Positions 55,195 through 62,745 of a stretch of 64,000 nt of DNA are shown one piece after another (the stretch's first letter is position 1; each line of letters starts with the position of its first letter). The stretch is from Faucicola sp902506215 (lineage in GTDB: Bacteria > Pseudomonadota > Gammaproteobacteria > Pseudomonadales > Moraxellaceae). The stretch covers positions 1 through 64,000 of the forward strand of contig CP069437.1 in assembly GCA_016888885.1 (NCBI GenBank), in the 5' to 3' direction. Below the pieces are notes generated by a model. It did no database searches. It had not been told where the DNA came from and saw only the letters and a program-made list of their open reading frames with translations. The translations under genes were made by a program, and so were the position numbers.

Positions 55195-56277
55195 ATGAGC
55201 GCAGCGACTGCATCTATCAATACTTTTACTATTACTGCACCTGATGACTGGCATATTCATTTACGGGATGGGCAGGCGCTTGCCACGACGGTGCCACATG
55301 CTGCTGCCAATTTTCGCCGCGCCATTTGTATGCCAAATTTGGTGCCACCTGTCAAAACAGCCGCTGATGCTATCGCTTATCGTGAGCGTATTTTGGCGCA
55401 AGTGCCCAATGACAGTATCTCCCAACAATTTGAGCCATTGATGACGCTTTATTTGACCGAGTCACTGACAGCAGAAGATATTGAAGCCGCCGTTGATTCA
55501 GGGGTAGTAAAAGCAGTCAAGTTATATCCTGCAGGTGCGACCACCAATTCTGCGGATGGGGTGAGCCATATCAATCATTGCACCGATGTATTTGCCAAGA
55601 TGGAAGCGTTGGGTTTGCCGCTGCTTGTGCATGGTGAAGTGACGCACCATCATATTGATATTTTTGACCGTGAAAAACGCTTTATTGATGAAGTGATGGT
55701 CAATCTCATTGATAAATTTCCAAAATTAAAAATCGTCTTTGAGCATATCACCACCAGTGATGCCGCTGACTTTGTGTTGTCACAGGGCAAAAATGTCGCA
55801 GCGACGATTACCCCGCAGCATTTACTGTTTAATCGTAATCACCTGCTGGTGGGCGGGATTAAACCGCATTTTTATTGCTTGCCGATTCTAAAACGCCAAA
55901 GTCACCAAAAAGTATTACTTGATGTGGCAACCAGTGGTAATCCCAAATTTTTTATTGGCACTGACTCTGCGCCCCATGCGACTCATACCAAAGAAAATGC
56001 TTGCGGTTGTGCAGGCTGTTACAGCGCATCGATTGCGCTGCCCTTGTATGCCCAAGCCTTTGACAGCGTGGGCAAACTTGATAAGTTAGAAGGCTTTACC
56101 AGTATTCACGGGGCAAAATTTTATGGCTTACCTATCAATAGTGATAAAGTGACCTTGGTACGTGAAGCATGGCAAGTCCCCGAGCATTATCCTTATCTTG
56201 ACGGTAAAGATTTGACCCCGCTGATGGCTGGACAAACGCTGGACTGGAAAGTGATGCCATTTAATTTAGCCGTATGA
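55195..56277 (+). CDS. pyrC: Dihydroorotase PyrC
   Basis: PyrC closes carbamoyl-aspartate to dihydroorotate in pyrimidine synthesis. The 360-residue enzyme has the zinc motif WHIHLRDG (His20, His22), the carbamylated Lys in VVKAVKLYPAG, HGEVTHHHIDIFDRE, and the catalytic Asp in GTDSAPHATHTKENACGC. These are features of the short type II (E. coli-like) dihydroorotase. GAGGAAATC precedes the ATG. rnt follows 43 bp later. Confidence 0.96.
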   Translation: MSAATASINTFTITAPDDWHIHLRDGQALATTVPHAAANFRRAICMPNLVPPVKTAADAIAYRERILAQVPNDSISQQFEPLMTLYLTESLTAEDIEAAVDSGVVKAVKLYPAGATTNSADGVSHINHCTDVFAKMEALGLPLLVHGEVTHHHIDIFDREKRFIDEVMVNLIDKFPKLKIVFEHITTSDAADFVLSQGKNVAATITPQHLLFNRNHLLVGGIKPHFYCLPILKRQSHQKVLLDVATSGNPKFFIGTDSAPHATHTKENACGCAGCYSASIALPLYAQAFDSVGKLDKLEGFTSIHGAKFYGLPINSDKVTLVREAWQVPEHYPYLDGKDLTPLMAGQTLDWKVMPFNLAV

Positions 56278-56320
56278 TTTTTTACCCTTTATTTTTCTGT
56301 TTTTTTCCGCAAGGTAACGT

Positions 56321-57055
56321 ATGAGCGCCACAACTGACCCCATGACTATTGCCAACCGTTTTCGCAATTACTTGCCCGTGGTGGTGGACGTAGAGACAGC
56401 AGGGTTCAATCCAAAGACCGATGCCTTGCTTGAGATTGCCTGTATTCCAATTTTGATGGATGATAACGGGCGTTTCTACCCAGGTGAGGCGGTCAATGCC
56501 CATATTGAGCCGTTTGAAGGGGCAAACCTTGAAGCGCGCGCCCTGCAATTCACCGGCATCAATCCCCACAGTCCGATGCGAAAAGCCATTGCTGAAGATG
56601 AAAAAACCGCCGTTCGCCGTATTTTTAAATATTTAAAAACGGTGCGTCAATCGACCCAATGTACCAAATGTATTTTGGTAGGGCACAATGCGCATTTTGA
56701 CCTCAGCTTTTTAAATGCTTTAATTGAGCGTACCCATAGCAAAAATCAAAGCCAATTTCACCAGTTCTCCGTGTTAGATACCGTCACCTTATCCGCGCTT
56801 GCTTTCGGTCAAACGGTACTGGCGAGAGCGTGCAAACTCGCTGGACTAGAATTTGATGGTAATGAAGCGCATTCTGCTTTATATGACACCCAAAAAACCG
56901 CTGAATTGTTTTGTTATATCTTAAACAATTATCCGCTGCTGACGCCAAACTTGGCGAGCGATGAGGCCAATGATGATGAGTATAAGAGTGATGAGCGTCA
57001 GGATAGCAATGACGAGGGCGTACTAGTGCGTTCTAACGACCCTACTGATGGCTAA
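56321..57055 (+). CDS. rnt: Ribonuclease T
   Basis: RNase T trims the 3' ends of tRNA and other stable RNAs. The 244-residue protein has the DEDDh exonuclease motifs VVDVETAGFNPKTDALLEIA, HNAHFDLSFLNA and HSALYDTQKTAELF. An extra acidic, Ser/Asp-rich C-terminal tail of about 30 residues goes beyond the usual domain. AAGG precedes the ATG. It probably shares a transcript with pyrC. Confidence 0.93.
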   Translation: MSATTDPMTIANRFRNYLPVVVDVETAGFNPKTDALLEIACIPILMDDNGRFYPGEAVNAHIEPFEGANLEARALQFTGINPHSPMRKAIAEDEKTAVRRIFKYLKTVRQSTQCTKCILVGHNAHFDLSFLNALIERTHSKNQSQFHQFSVLDTVTLSALAFGQTVLARACKLAGLEFDGNEAHSALYDTQKTAELFCYILNNYPLLTPNLASDEANDDEYKSDERQDSNDEGVLVRSNDPTDG

Positions 57056-57120
57056 ATTTTTTGGTAGTGGTTTGGATATTTAACCTTGTTTAATATCCAA
57101 ATCACAATTCATCCAAATCT

Positions 57121-58365
57121 TTAAACTTTAACTGCCACAAATATCAGTATCATGAACATAATCAGCGCCGCAGTCGCAAGCGCCATTTTTTTGCCATAGC
57201 GAGTGTCTTCGCGCTGGGTTTGCTTGAGTAATGACAGGGTGGCAATACCTTGCGAAATGCGTATGGCGTCAGGGTGACCATGTGCCGCAGCCAGCTCTAG
57301 CCAGTATTTGCCCATCTCGCTATCTTGCTCGACTCCATGTCCTGCATAGTAGAGTTTACTGAGTAATTTCTCCGCACGATTATCATGTTGCGAGGCTGCT
57401 TGTTGCAACAGTAGCAAAGCTTGTTGGGAGTTTTGAGAAATCTTGAGTAAGTGATTGCCTTCAAATAGCCATAGCGCTTGGCGCAGCAATGCATCAGCAA
57501 GACCGTTCTCGGCAAATTCATCAATTATTTGTACGGCTGTTGCCAAATTATCCGCTGAGATAGTGTTTTCGACTATATTTTCTGCTGGGACATTGTCTTC
57601 GAGTACATCATTTTCTAATAAATTGTTTTCTAATACGTTGCTTTCTAATAAATTGCTTTCTAATAAATTGCCACTTGATTGCGCTGTTTGAATCAGCGCA
57701 ACCGCTTTTTCATACATGGCTCGGCTTTGCTCAGTCATGTCTGAATCAAGCCATTGAATGGTCTGCAAATCTTGTGCAAGCTCGCCAAAAATCGCATGTT
57801 TGTTGACCACTGCCTGCGATTCGGCAATGGATTTTCGCTGATTGAGCAATCCTTCATGCAGTGTGGGATTGAGTAGCGCGGCTTCAACTTCTGCCTGATA
57901 GCGGGCGATTTCTTGTGCTTGGCGTTGCTGTTCTTGTTGTCGTTTTTGCTGTTCAATTTGTTTGGCTTGGGCTCTTGCTTGCGCAATAACTTGGCGATTT
58001 GAGCGTGTTTTTGATGGGATTTTGCGGGTTAGCGATTGAGAAGTAAGGGGTTTTTTGAGCGAAGTGGGCGCCGCCGATGACGCCGTTTGTTGAGCCATGT
58101 GCACAGATTTATCAGTAGCAGGGGTGGCATTTTCTGATAGCGCTTTATGATCATTGGGCATATCCATGATATTGGGCGCATCAATCACTGGGGTGATTTG
58201 CATCACTGTTTGGCTAAAATCTGGCACCTCGGTAAAGTCAAACCGATAAATTTGCGGCAATGCTACGCCGTCATCGGCTGCCATCTCATTAAGATACTTA
58301 CGATCAATCAGCGGATTGTCTTCATCGGTGATAAATTTGGGATGAGAGAAATGAGATGCAATCAT
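57121..58365 (-). CDS. Sel1-repeat protein with C-terminal membrane anchor
   Basis: The 414-residue protein has a polar N-terminus, a Gln/Arg-rich coiled-coil-like stretch (about 130-160, QIEQQKRQQEQQRQAQEIA), a pentapeptide repeat zone (NLLES/NVLEN units), and one or two Sel1-like helical repeats (AEKLLSKLYYAGHGVEQDSE and GKYWLELAAAHGHPDAIR). A single TM helix follows near the end (LATAALIMFMILIFVAV). Sel1 repeats mediate protein contacts; the specific role is unknown. The start has no strong Shine-Dalgarno. It is convergent with rnt. Confidence 0.8.
   Translation of the reverse strand: MIASHFSHPKFITDEDNPLIDRKYLNEMAADDGVALPQIYRFDFTEVPDFSQTVMQITPVIDAPNIMDMPNDHKALSENATPATDKSVHMAQQTASSAAPTSLKKPLTSQSLTRKIPSKTRSNRQVIAQARAQAKQIEQQKRQQEQQRQAQEIARYQAEVEAALLNPTLHEGLLNQRKSIAESQAVVNKHAIFGELAQDLQTIQWLDSDMTEQSRAMYEKAVALIQTAQSSGNLLESNLLESNVLENNLLENDVLEDNVPAENIVENTISADNLATAVQIIDEFAENGLADALLRQALWLFEGNHLLKISQNSQQALLLLQQAASQHDNRAEKLLSKLYYAGHGVEQDSEMGKYWLELAAAHGHPDAIRISQGIATLSLLKQTQREDTRYGKKMALATAALIMFMILIFVAVKV
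57596..57670 (-). repeat. 15-bp tandem repeats coding for NLLES-like pentapeptides
   Basis: Five diverged units of the type CAATTTATTAGAAAG follow one another, encoding N-L-L-E-S, N-L-L-E-S, N-V-L-E-N, N-L-L-E-N and D-V-L-E-D. The first two are identical in DNA. Confidence 0.85.
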
Positions 58366-58437
58366 GGTGTTGGATAAATTTTGATAGTGATGTCATTATA
58401 GATGACAAATCAGCGAAAGTAAAAAAGCCAAAACAAT

Positions 58438-58464
58438 AAAAAAGGACAGCGTCACTGTCCTTTT
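58438..58464 (-). terminator. Terminator after scoB
   Basis: Arms AAAAGGACAG and CTGTCCTTTT with loop CGTCA are followed on the minus strand by a T run, about 70 bp past the scoB stop. Confidence 0.8.
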
Positions 58465-58534
58465 AATGGCAATTTAACGCTGACTTGTGACAGCGCTATT
58501 TTACAGTTGTTATCTTGCAGGTGTTATAGTGCAA

Positions 58535-59164
58535 TTATTGTGCAATGGTTACGGGTGTTTTTGATTGTAACTCTTCAAACGTGACACCGTCTGCCAGCTC
58601 AACCAGCTTTAGACCGTTATCGGTCACATCCATGATGGCTAAATCAGAGATGATACGATTCACCACTTTTTTGCCTGTCAGGGGTAGCGTACATTCAGCC
58701 AATACTTTTGGCTCACCATGTTTATTGGTATGTTCCATCAATACAATGACGCGTTGAACGCCTGCGACCAAGTCCATCGCGCCGCCCATGCCTTTGACCA
58801 TCTTGCCAGGAATCATCCAGTTGGCAAGATCGCCATTTTCCGAAACTTCCATCGCACCCAAAATGGCAAGGTTGACTTTGCCGCCACGAATCATGGCAAA
58901 TGATTGTGAGCTTGAAAAAAAGCTCGCACCGGTCGCTGTGGTGACGGTTTGTTTGCCCGCATTGATTAAATCTGGGTCAACTTTATCGGGTGTTGGGAAT
59001 TCATCAATCCCAAGCAGCCCATTTTCTGATTGTAGCCAAACGTTGACGCCTTCTGGAATATAGTTCGCCACTAAGGTCGGTAAACCGATACCTAGATTGA
59101 CATAAAAGCCGTCCTGTAGTTCTTTTGCGGCTCTTTGTGCCATTTGTTCACGAGTCCATGCCAT
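58535..59164 (-). CDS. scoB: 3-oxoacid CoA-transferase subunit B
   Basis: This is the beta subunit of succinyl-CoA:acetoacetate CoA-transferase, which activates ketone bodies. The 209-residue protein has the catalytic Glu47 in WLQSENGLLG, the SENG motif of the family, and GAMEVSENGDLANWMIPGK. GGAG precedes the ATG. It follows scoA by 17 bp. AtoA-type substrate preference cannot be ruled out. Confidence 0.92.
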   Translation of the reverse strand: MAWTREQMAQRAAKELQDGFYVNLGIGLPTLVANYIPEGVNVWLQSENGLLGIDEFPTPDKVDPDLINAGKQTVTTATGASFFSSSQSFAMIRGGKVNLAILGAMEVSENGDLANWMIPGKMVKGMGGAMDLVAGVQRVIVLMEHTNKHGEPKVLAECTLPLTGKKVVNRIISDLAIMDVTDNGLKLVELADGVTFEELQSKTPVTIAQ

Positions 59165-59181
59165 GGTAATCTCCTTATATC

Positions 59182-59889
59182 CTAGTTTGTCTGTTCTTTG
59201 GTCGTCACTTTTTCGATGCGTTTTTCTGGGTTGGCATTGACCACGATGCGATGCACATAAATACCCGGCAAATGAATTTGGTCAGGGTCTAGCTCACCAG
59301 TTTCCACCAATTGCTCAACTTCGACAATGGTAACTTTACCTGCCGTGGCGACATCTGGGTTAAAGTTACGCGCCGTTTTGTTGAACATCAAGTTGCCCGC
59401 TTTATCCGCTTTTTGGGCTTTGACCAGTGCCACGTCAGCGACTAATGAGCGCTCAAGGATATATTGACGACCGTCAAATTCACGCTCTTCTTTACCTTCA
59501 GCAATTTGGGTGCCTACGCCAGTTGCGGTAAAGAATGCAGGAATGCCCGCGCCGCCTGCACGCAATTTTTCTGCCAACGTCCCTTGTGGGGTCAATTCCA
59601 CTTCCAATTCACCCGATAAAAACTGCCGTTCAAATTCTTTGTTTTCACCCACATACGACGCAATCATTTTTTTGACTTGGCGAGTCTCTAGTAATAATCC
59701 CAAACCAAAGCCATCGACACCGGCGTTATTGCTGATACAGGTCAAATCTTTAACGCCGCTATCTCGCAAGGCTTCAATTAAAGCTTCGGGGATACCACAC
59801 AGACCAAAACCACCAACCGCAACCGTTTGTCCATCTTTGATGACGCCTTCAAGTGCGCTAGCTGCGCTGTCATATACTTTGCTGGTCAT
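59182..59889 (-). CDS. scoA: 3-oxoacid CoA-transferase subunit A
   Basis: This is the alpha subunit of the same enzyme. The 235-residue protein has the CoA-binding motif VAVGGFGLCGIPEALI and the GAGIPAFFTATGVGT segment. GGAG precedes the ATG. It forms a two-gene operon with scoB, with a terminator after scoB. Confidence 0.92.
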   Translation of the reverse strand: MTSKVYDSAASALEGVIKDGQTVAVGGFGLCGIPEALIEALRDSGVKDLTCISNNAGVDGFGLGLLLETRQVKKMIASYVGENKEFERQFLSGELEVELTPQGTLAEKLRAGGAGIPAFFTATGVGTQIAEGKEEREFDGRQYILERSLVADVALVKAQKADKAGNLMFNKTARNFNPDVATAGKVTIVEVEQLVETGELDPDQIHLPGIYVHRIVVNANPEKRIEKVTTKEQTN

Positions 59890-60107
59890 ACATTTACTCC
59901 TTGTCGCTAACCAATGTTGTTAATATCATTTACCAAAAATAAAAACATTTACCAAAAATAAAAATCACGCTCAAACCTAAAAACTCCAAAACGAAACAAA
60001 TTGTATCATTATAGAATTTATATAACAAATTTTGTCTTAAGTAAATCACATTGCATGAATTTTTGCAAAAAGTAAACCCAGTTTTTCGCAAAAATAGGGC
60101 ATAAAAA

Positions 60108-60129
60108 AAGGCATACTAGGGATGCCTTA
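60108..60129 (-). terminator. Terminator after fxsA
   Basis: Arms AAGGCAT and ATGCCTT around a short loop are followed on the minus strand by T7. Confidence 0.75.
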
Positions 60130-60168
60130 AATTTATCAATGTTTAACAGTCAATTCTTTATCCATTTT

Positions 60169-60786
60169 CTAGTCATCATTGGCAGAGCGAGGGATGCGTT
60201 TGGCATTCGAGTTGACCGTTTTGGCTTGTCCGTCGATGGTCGTGCCAAATTTACCGCCGTTGTTATTTTTGCTACCAAAGCCCCCGAACGGACTTTGTCC
60301 GCCCATACCGCCAAACGGGGTTTGTCCACCCATGCCACCAAGACCCCCTAAGCCACCCATTTTTGAGGGATCCATACCGCCCATTTTGCTTGCCATCATT
60401 TGCATCAATTTTTCTGGGTTTTTAGTGGCATAGTCTTTGGCAAAGGCTTTAAACTTATTTTGTACCGCAGGTAATAACACAATAAGTGCCGCAATATCAC
60501 TTAAAATACCGGGCAGTACCAATAAGATACCTGCCACCGCAAAAGCAATCGCTTTAACCACGGAATTTTCATTGGGGCGCATGGCAGGGTTAAGCATGGC
60601 GGCTTGGGCTTGTCCAGCCATCGGTTTTAAGGTGGCTATGCCTTTTTTAATGAGTGCGGCACCCACAAAACCGGCCACGACAAACCACAAAAACACCCAC
60701 CAGCCACTGACAAATTGTGCGATTAGATACCAAACCAGCATCTCAATAATCAACCAGACAATGGCAATCCCAACTATATTTCCCAT
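60169..60786 (-). CDS. fxsA: FxsA-family membrane protein
   Basis: FxsA is an inner-membrane protein that in E. coli relieves F-plasmid exclusion of phage T7; its normal role is unclear. The protein (about 205 residues) has two N-terminal TM helices with FVVAGFVGAALIKKG between them and a third hydrophobic region (GILLVLPGILSDIAALIVLLP), the signature FxsA segment. The C-terminal 75 residues are a Gly/Met-rich tail (GGLGGLGGMGG) not usual in E. coli FxsA. I start at the ATG at 60786; the longer upstream reading lacks family similarity. Confidence 0.85.
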   Translation of the reverse strand: MGNIVGIAIVWLIIEMLVWYLIAQFVSGWWVFLWFVVAGFVGAALIKKGIATLKPMAGQAQAAMLNPAMRPNENSVVKAIAFAVAGILLVLPGILSDIAALIVLLPAVQNKFKAFAKDYATKNPEKLMQMMASKMGGMDPSKMGGLGGLGGMGGQTPFGGMGGQSPFGGFGSKNNNGGKFGTTIDGQAKTVNSNAKRIPRSANDD

Positions 60787-60929
60787 GAAAATACGATTCC
60801 TAAATTGTGAATAAACTATAAAGAACAAACGATGAATCATTAACCAATGCAATAATGATGGGGGTAATGAATAAAACTATCAAATAGTTTTTTGAAATTC
60901 AGCAATTTTTTCGTTAAATTTTTGATAAA

Positions 60930-60938
60930 TGCTATAAT
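60930..60938 (+). promoter_or_regulatory. Extended -10 promoter before ruvC
   Basis: TGCTATAAT has the TGn extension and a perfect TATAAT. It lies about 90 bp before the ruvC ATG and just before short tandem repeats. Confidence 0.55.
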
Positions 60939-60940
60939 TT

Positions 60941-61023
60941 GACTGCATTTTTAGCTTCGACTGCATTTTTAGCAAAATTGTTTTGTGGGTATCTTTTTTT
61001 ACGAGCATGTTTTACGAGCATCT
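60941..61023. repeat. Short direct repeats in the ruvC leader
   Basis: GACTGCATTTTTAGC occurs at 60941-60955 and 60959-60973 (18-bp period). TTTACGAGCAT occurs twice with a 14-bp period (about 60998-61023). Both sets lie in the transcribed leader. Confidence 0.8.
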
Positions 61024-61026
61024 TTT

Positions 61027-61629
61027 ATGAGTATCTTTATTGGTATTGACCCAGGCTCACGTCTGACAGGCTATGGCATCATTCGGTTGAGTGGGGATAA
61101 ACTTGAACATTTGGATGCAGGTACGATTCATGCTTACAGCCAAGGGGAAACCATGCCCGAGCGGCTCAAGCGGATATTTGATGGGGTTAGCCGTATCGTT
61201 GAGCATTATCAAAAATATACCAATGAACCCATGACCGCCGCCATCGAGCAAGTATTTATGGCATCAAACCCCGATACCGCGCTCAAACTTGGTCAGGCGC
61301 GGGGTGCAGCAATTGCCGCCATGGTTGCCAAAGATTTGCAAGTAGCTGAATACACCGCACGGCAAATCAAACAAGCGGTATGTGGCTATGGCGCGGCAGA
61401 CAAAGAGCAGATTCAGCTTATGGTCATGCGTTTGTTGAGCCTTGAGATACAGCCGCAAGCGGATGCGGCAGATGGCTTGGCGTGTGCGATTTGTCATGCC
61501 TATCATAGCCAGACACTGAATAAATTGCTCGGCGGTGCAGCGGTAATCGCTGGTCAAAGCGCAGGTGGACGCTCAAAGAAAAAAGGGCGCTGGCGCTTGA
61601 CCGAAGTTGATTTGGGTAATTTAAGTTAA
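61027..61629 (+). CDS. ruvC: Holliday junction resolvase RuvC
   Basis: RuvC cuts Holliday junctions symmetrically. The 200-residue protein has the four catalytic acidic residues: D8 in FIGIDPGSRLTGYG, E74 in AAIEQVFM, and D146 and D149 in QADAADGLACAICHAY. The C-terminal tail is basic. I start at the ATG at 61027 (MSIFIGID), since the 14 upstream codons fall in leader repeats. It is divergent from fxsA. ruvB is 13 kb away and ruvA is not in the window. Confidence 0.96.
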   Translation: MSIFIGIDPGSRLTGYGIIRLSGDKLEHLDAGTIHAYSQGETMPERLKRIFDGVSRIVEHYQKYTNEPMTAAIEQVFMASNPDTALKLGQARGAAIAAMVAKDLQVAEYTARQIKQAVCGYGAADKEQIQLMVMRLLSLEIQPQADAADGLACAICHAYHSQTLNKLLGGAAVIAGQSAGGRSKKKGRWRLTEVDLGNLS

Positions 61630-61741
61630 AAGGCAGGTTAAAAGATAGGTTAAAAGGCAGGGGTAAACGAATCTCAAGAAAATTTTTATATACAACAAGG
61701 CTTTTGACGGGTTTAGACTTCTTTGTCAGCACAAAAATCGC

Positions 61742-61747
61742 TACAAT
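61742..61747 (+). promoter_or_regulatory. -10-like element before purU
   Basis: TACAAT in the context TCGCTACAATGG closely matches the ybaB -10 context. No clear -35 at 17 bp, so support is weak. Confidence 0.3.
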
Positions 61748-61782
61748 GGCATCTTTTGAAAATTGAACACAAGAAGTACCTC

Positions 61783-62643
61783 ATGAGCCAACTAGCTACT
61801 GCAACCTTATTGATCAAATGCCAAGACCGCGCAGGCATTGTGCAAGCTGTATCCGAATTTTTTTATCGTTATGGCGCCAATATTATCAGCCTTGACCAAT
61901 ACTCGACTGAGCCCGAAGGCGGTCAATATTTTATGCGCCTTGAAATGGCTATCAATGATTTGGACAATATCATCGATAATATGAAAGGCAGTTTTGAGCA
62001 TACCGTCGCTCGCATGTATCAAATGGAGTGGAAACTATTTGACAACAGTAAACGTAAAAAAGTGGCGATTTTGGTGTCCAAATATGACCATGCGCTACTT
62101 GATTTGCTGTGGCGCTGGCAACAAGGGCAACTAGATTGTGAGATTACCTGTGTCGTCAGTAATCATCATGATTTGCGCCAAGCGGTAGAAAATTTTGGTG
62201 TGCCATTTCATCAAGTGACTGTGAGCAAAGACAACAAAGTACAAGCAGAAGCCGAGATTCAAGCGCTGGTAAAAGACTGTGATTTGTTGGTGCTGGCGCG
62301 CTATATGCAGATTTTGTCCGCTGAATTTACCGCCGCTTGGCACATGAAAATTATCAATATTCACCACTCATTCTTGCCAGCCTTTGTCGGTGCTGATCCA
62401 TACCGCCAAGCGTATGAAAAAGGGGTCAAACTGATTGGTGCCACCGCGCATTATGTCACAGCCGACCTTGACCAAGGACCGATTATTGAGCAAGACGTGC
62501 ACCGTGTCAGCCATCGCCACCATGTGGCAGAATTGCGGGCGATTGGGCAAGATGTTGAGCGTAGCGTGCTGACCCGTGCCGTGCGTTGGCATCTACAAAA
62601 CCGGGTGATTGTCACAGGCAATAAAACCGTGGTATTTAACTAA
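61783..62643 (+). CDS. purU: Formyltetrahydrofolate deformylase PurU
   Basis: PurU hydrolyses 10-formyl-THF to formate and THF, balancing one-carbon pools and supplying formate for PurT. The 286-residue protein has an N-terminal ACT domain (LLIKCQDRAGIVQAVSEFF) and a formyltransferase-fold catalytic domain with LVLARYMQILS, IINIHHSFLPAFVGADPYRQA (catalytic Asn-His) and ATAHYVTADLDQGPIIEQ. I start at the ATG at 61783; the extra 20 codons upstream do not fit. It links functionally with the gcv genes in the window. Confidence 0.95.
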   Translation: MSQLATATLLIKCQDRAGIVQAVSEFFYRYGANIISLDQYSTEPEGGQYFMRLEMAINDLDNIIDNMKGSFEHTVARMYQMEWKLFDNSKRKKVAILVSKYDHALLDLLWRWQQGQLDCEITCVVSNHHDLRQAVENFGVPFHQVTVSKDNKVQAEAEIQALVKDCDLLVLARYMQILSAEFTAAWHMKIINIHHSFLPAFVGADPYRQAYEKGVKLIGATAHYVTADLDQGPIIEQDVHRVSHRHHVAELRAIGQDVERSVLTRAVRWHLQNRVIVTGNKTVVFN

Positions 62644-62686
62644 TTTTTCATCCGTTATTGTTGTCATTGCAGTTTATCTTGTTATG

Positions 62687-62707
62687 AGGGCGTAGGTTTT
62701 ACGCCCT
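62687..62707 (+). terminator. Possible terminator after purU
   Basis: Arms AGGGCGTA and TACGCCCT with loop GGTTT, but the tail TTCTC is short of T, so termination would be weak. Confidence 0.4.
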
Positions 62708-62745
62708 TCTCATGACTATAAAGATAATCTACCTGTGGTAGTCCT

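Noticed and set aside
60179..60433. Proline-rich plus-strand frame
   Set aside because: It is the antisense of the Gly/Met-rich fxsA tail.
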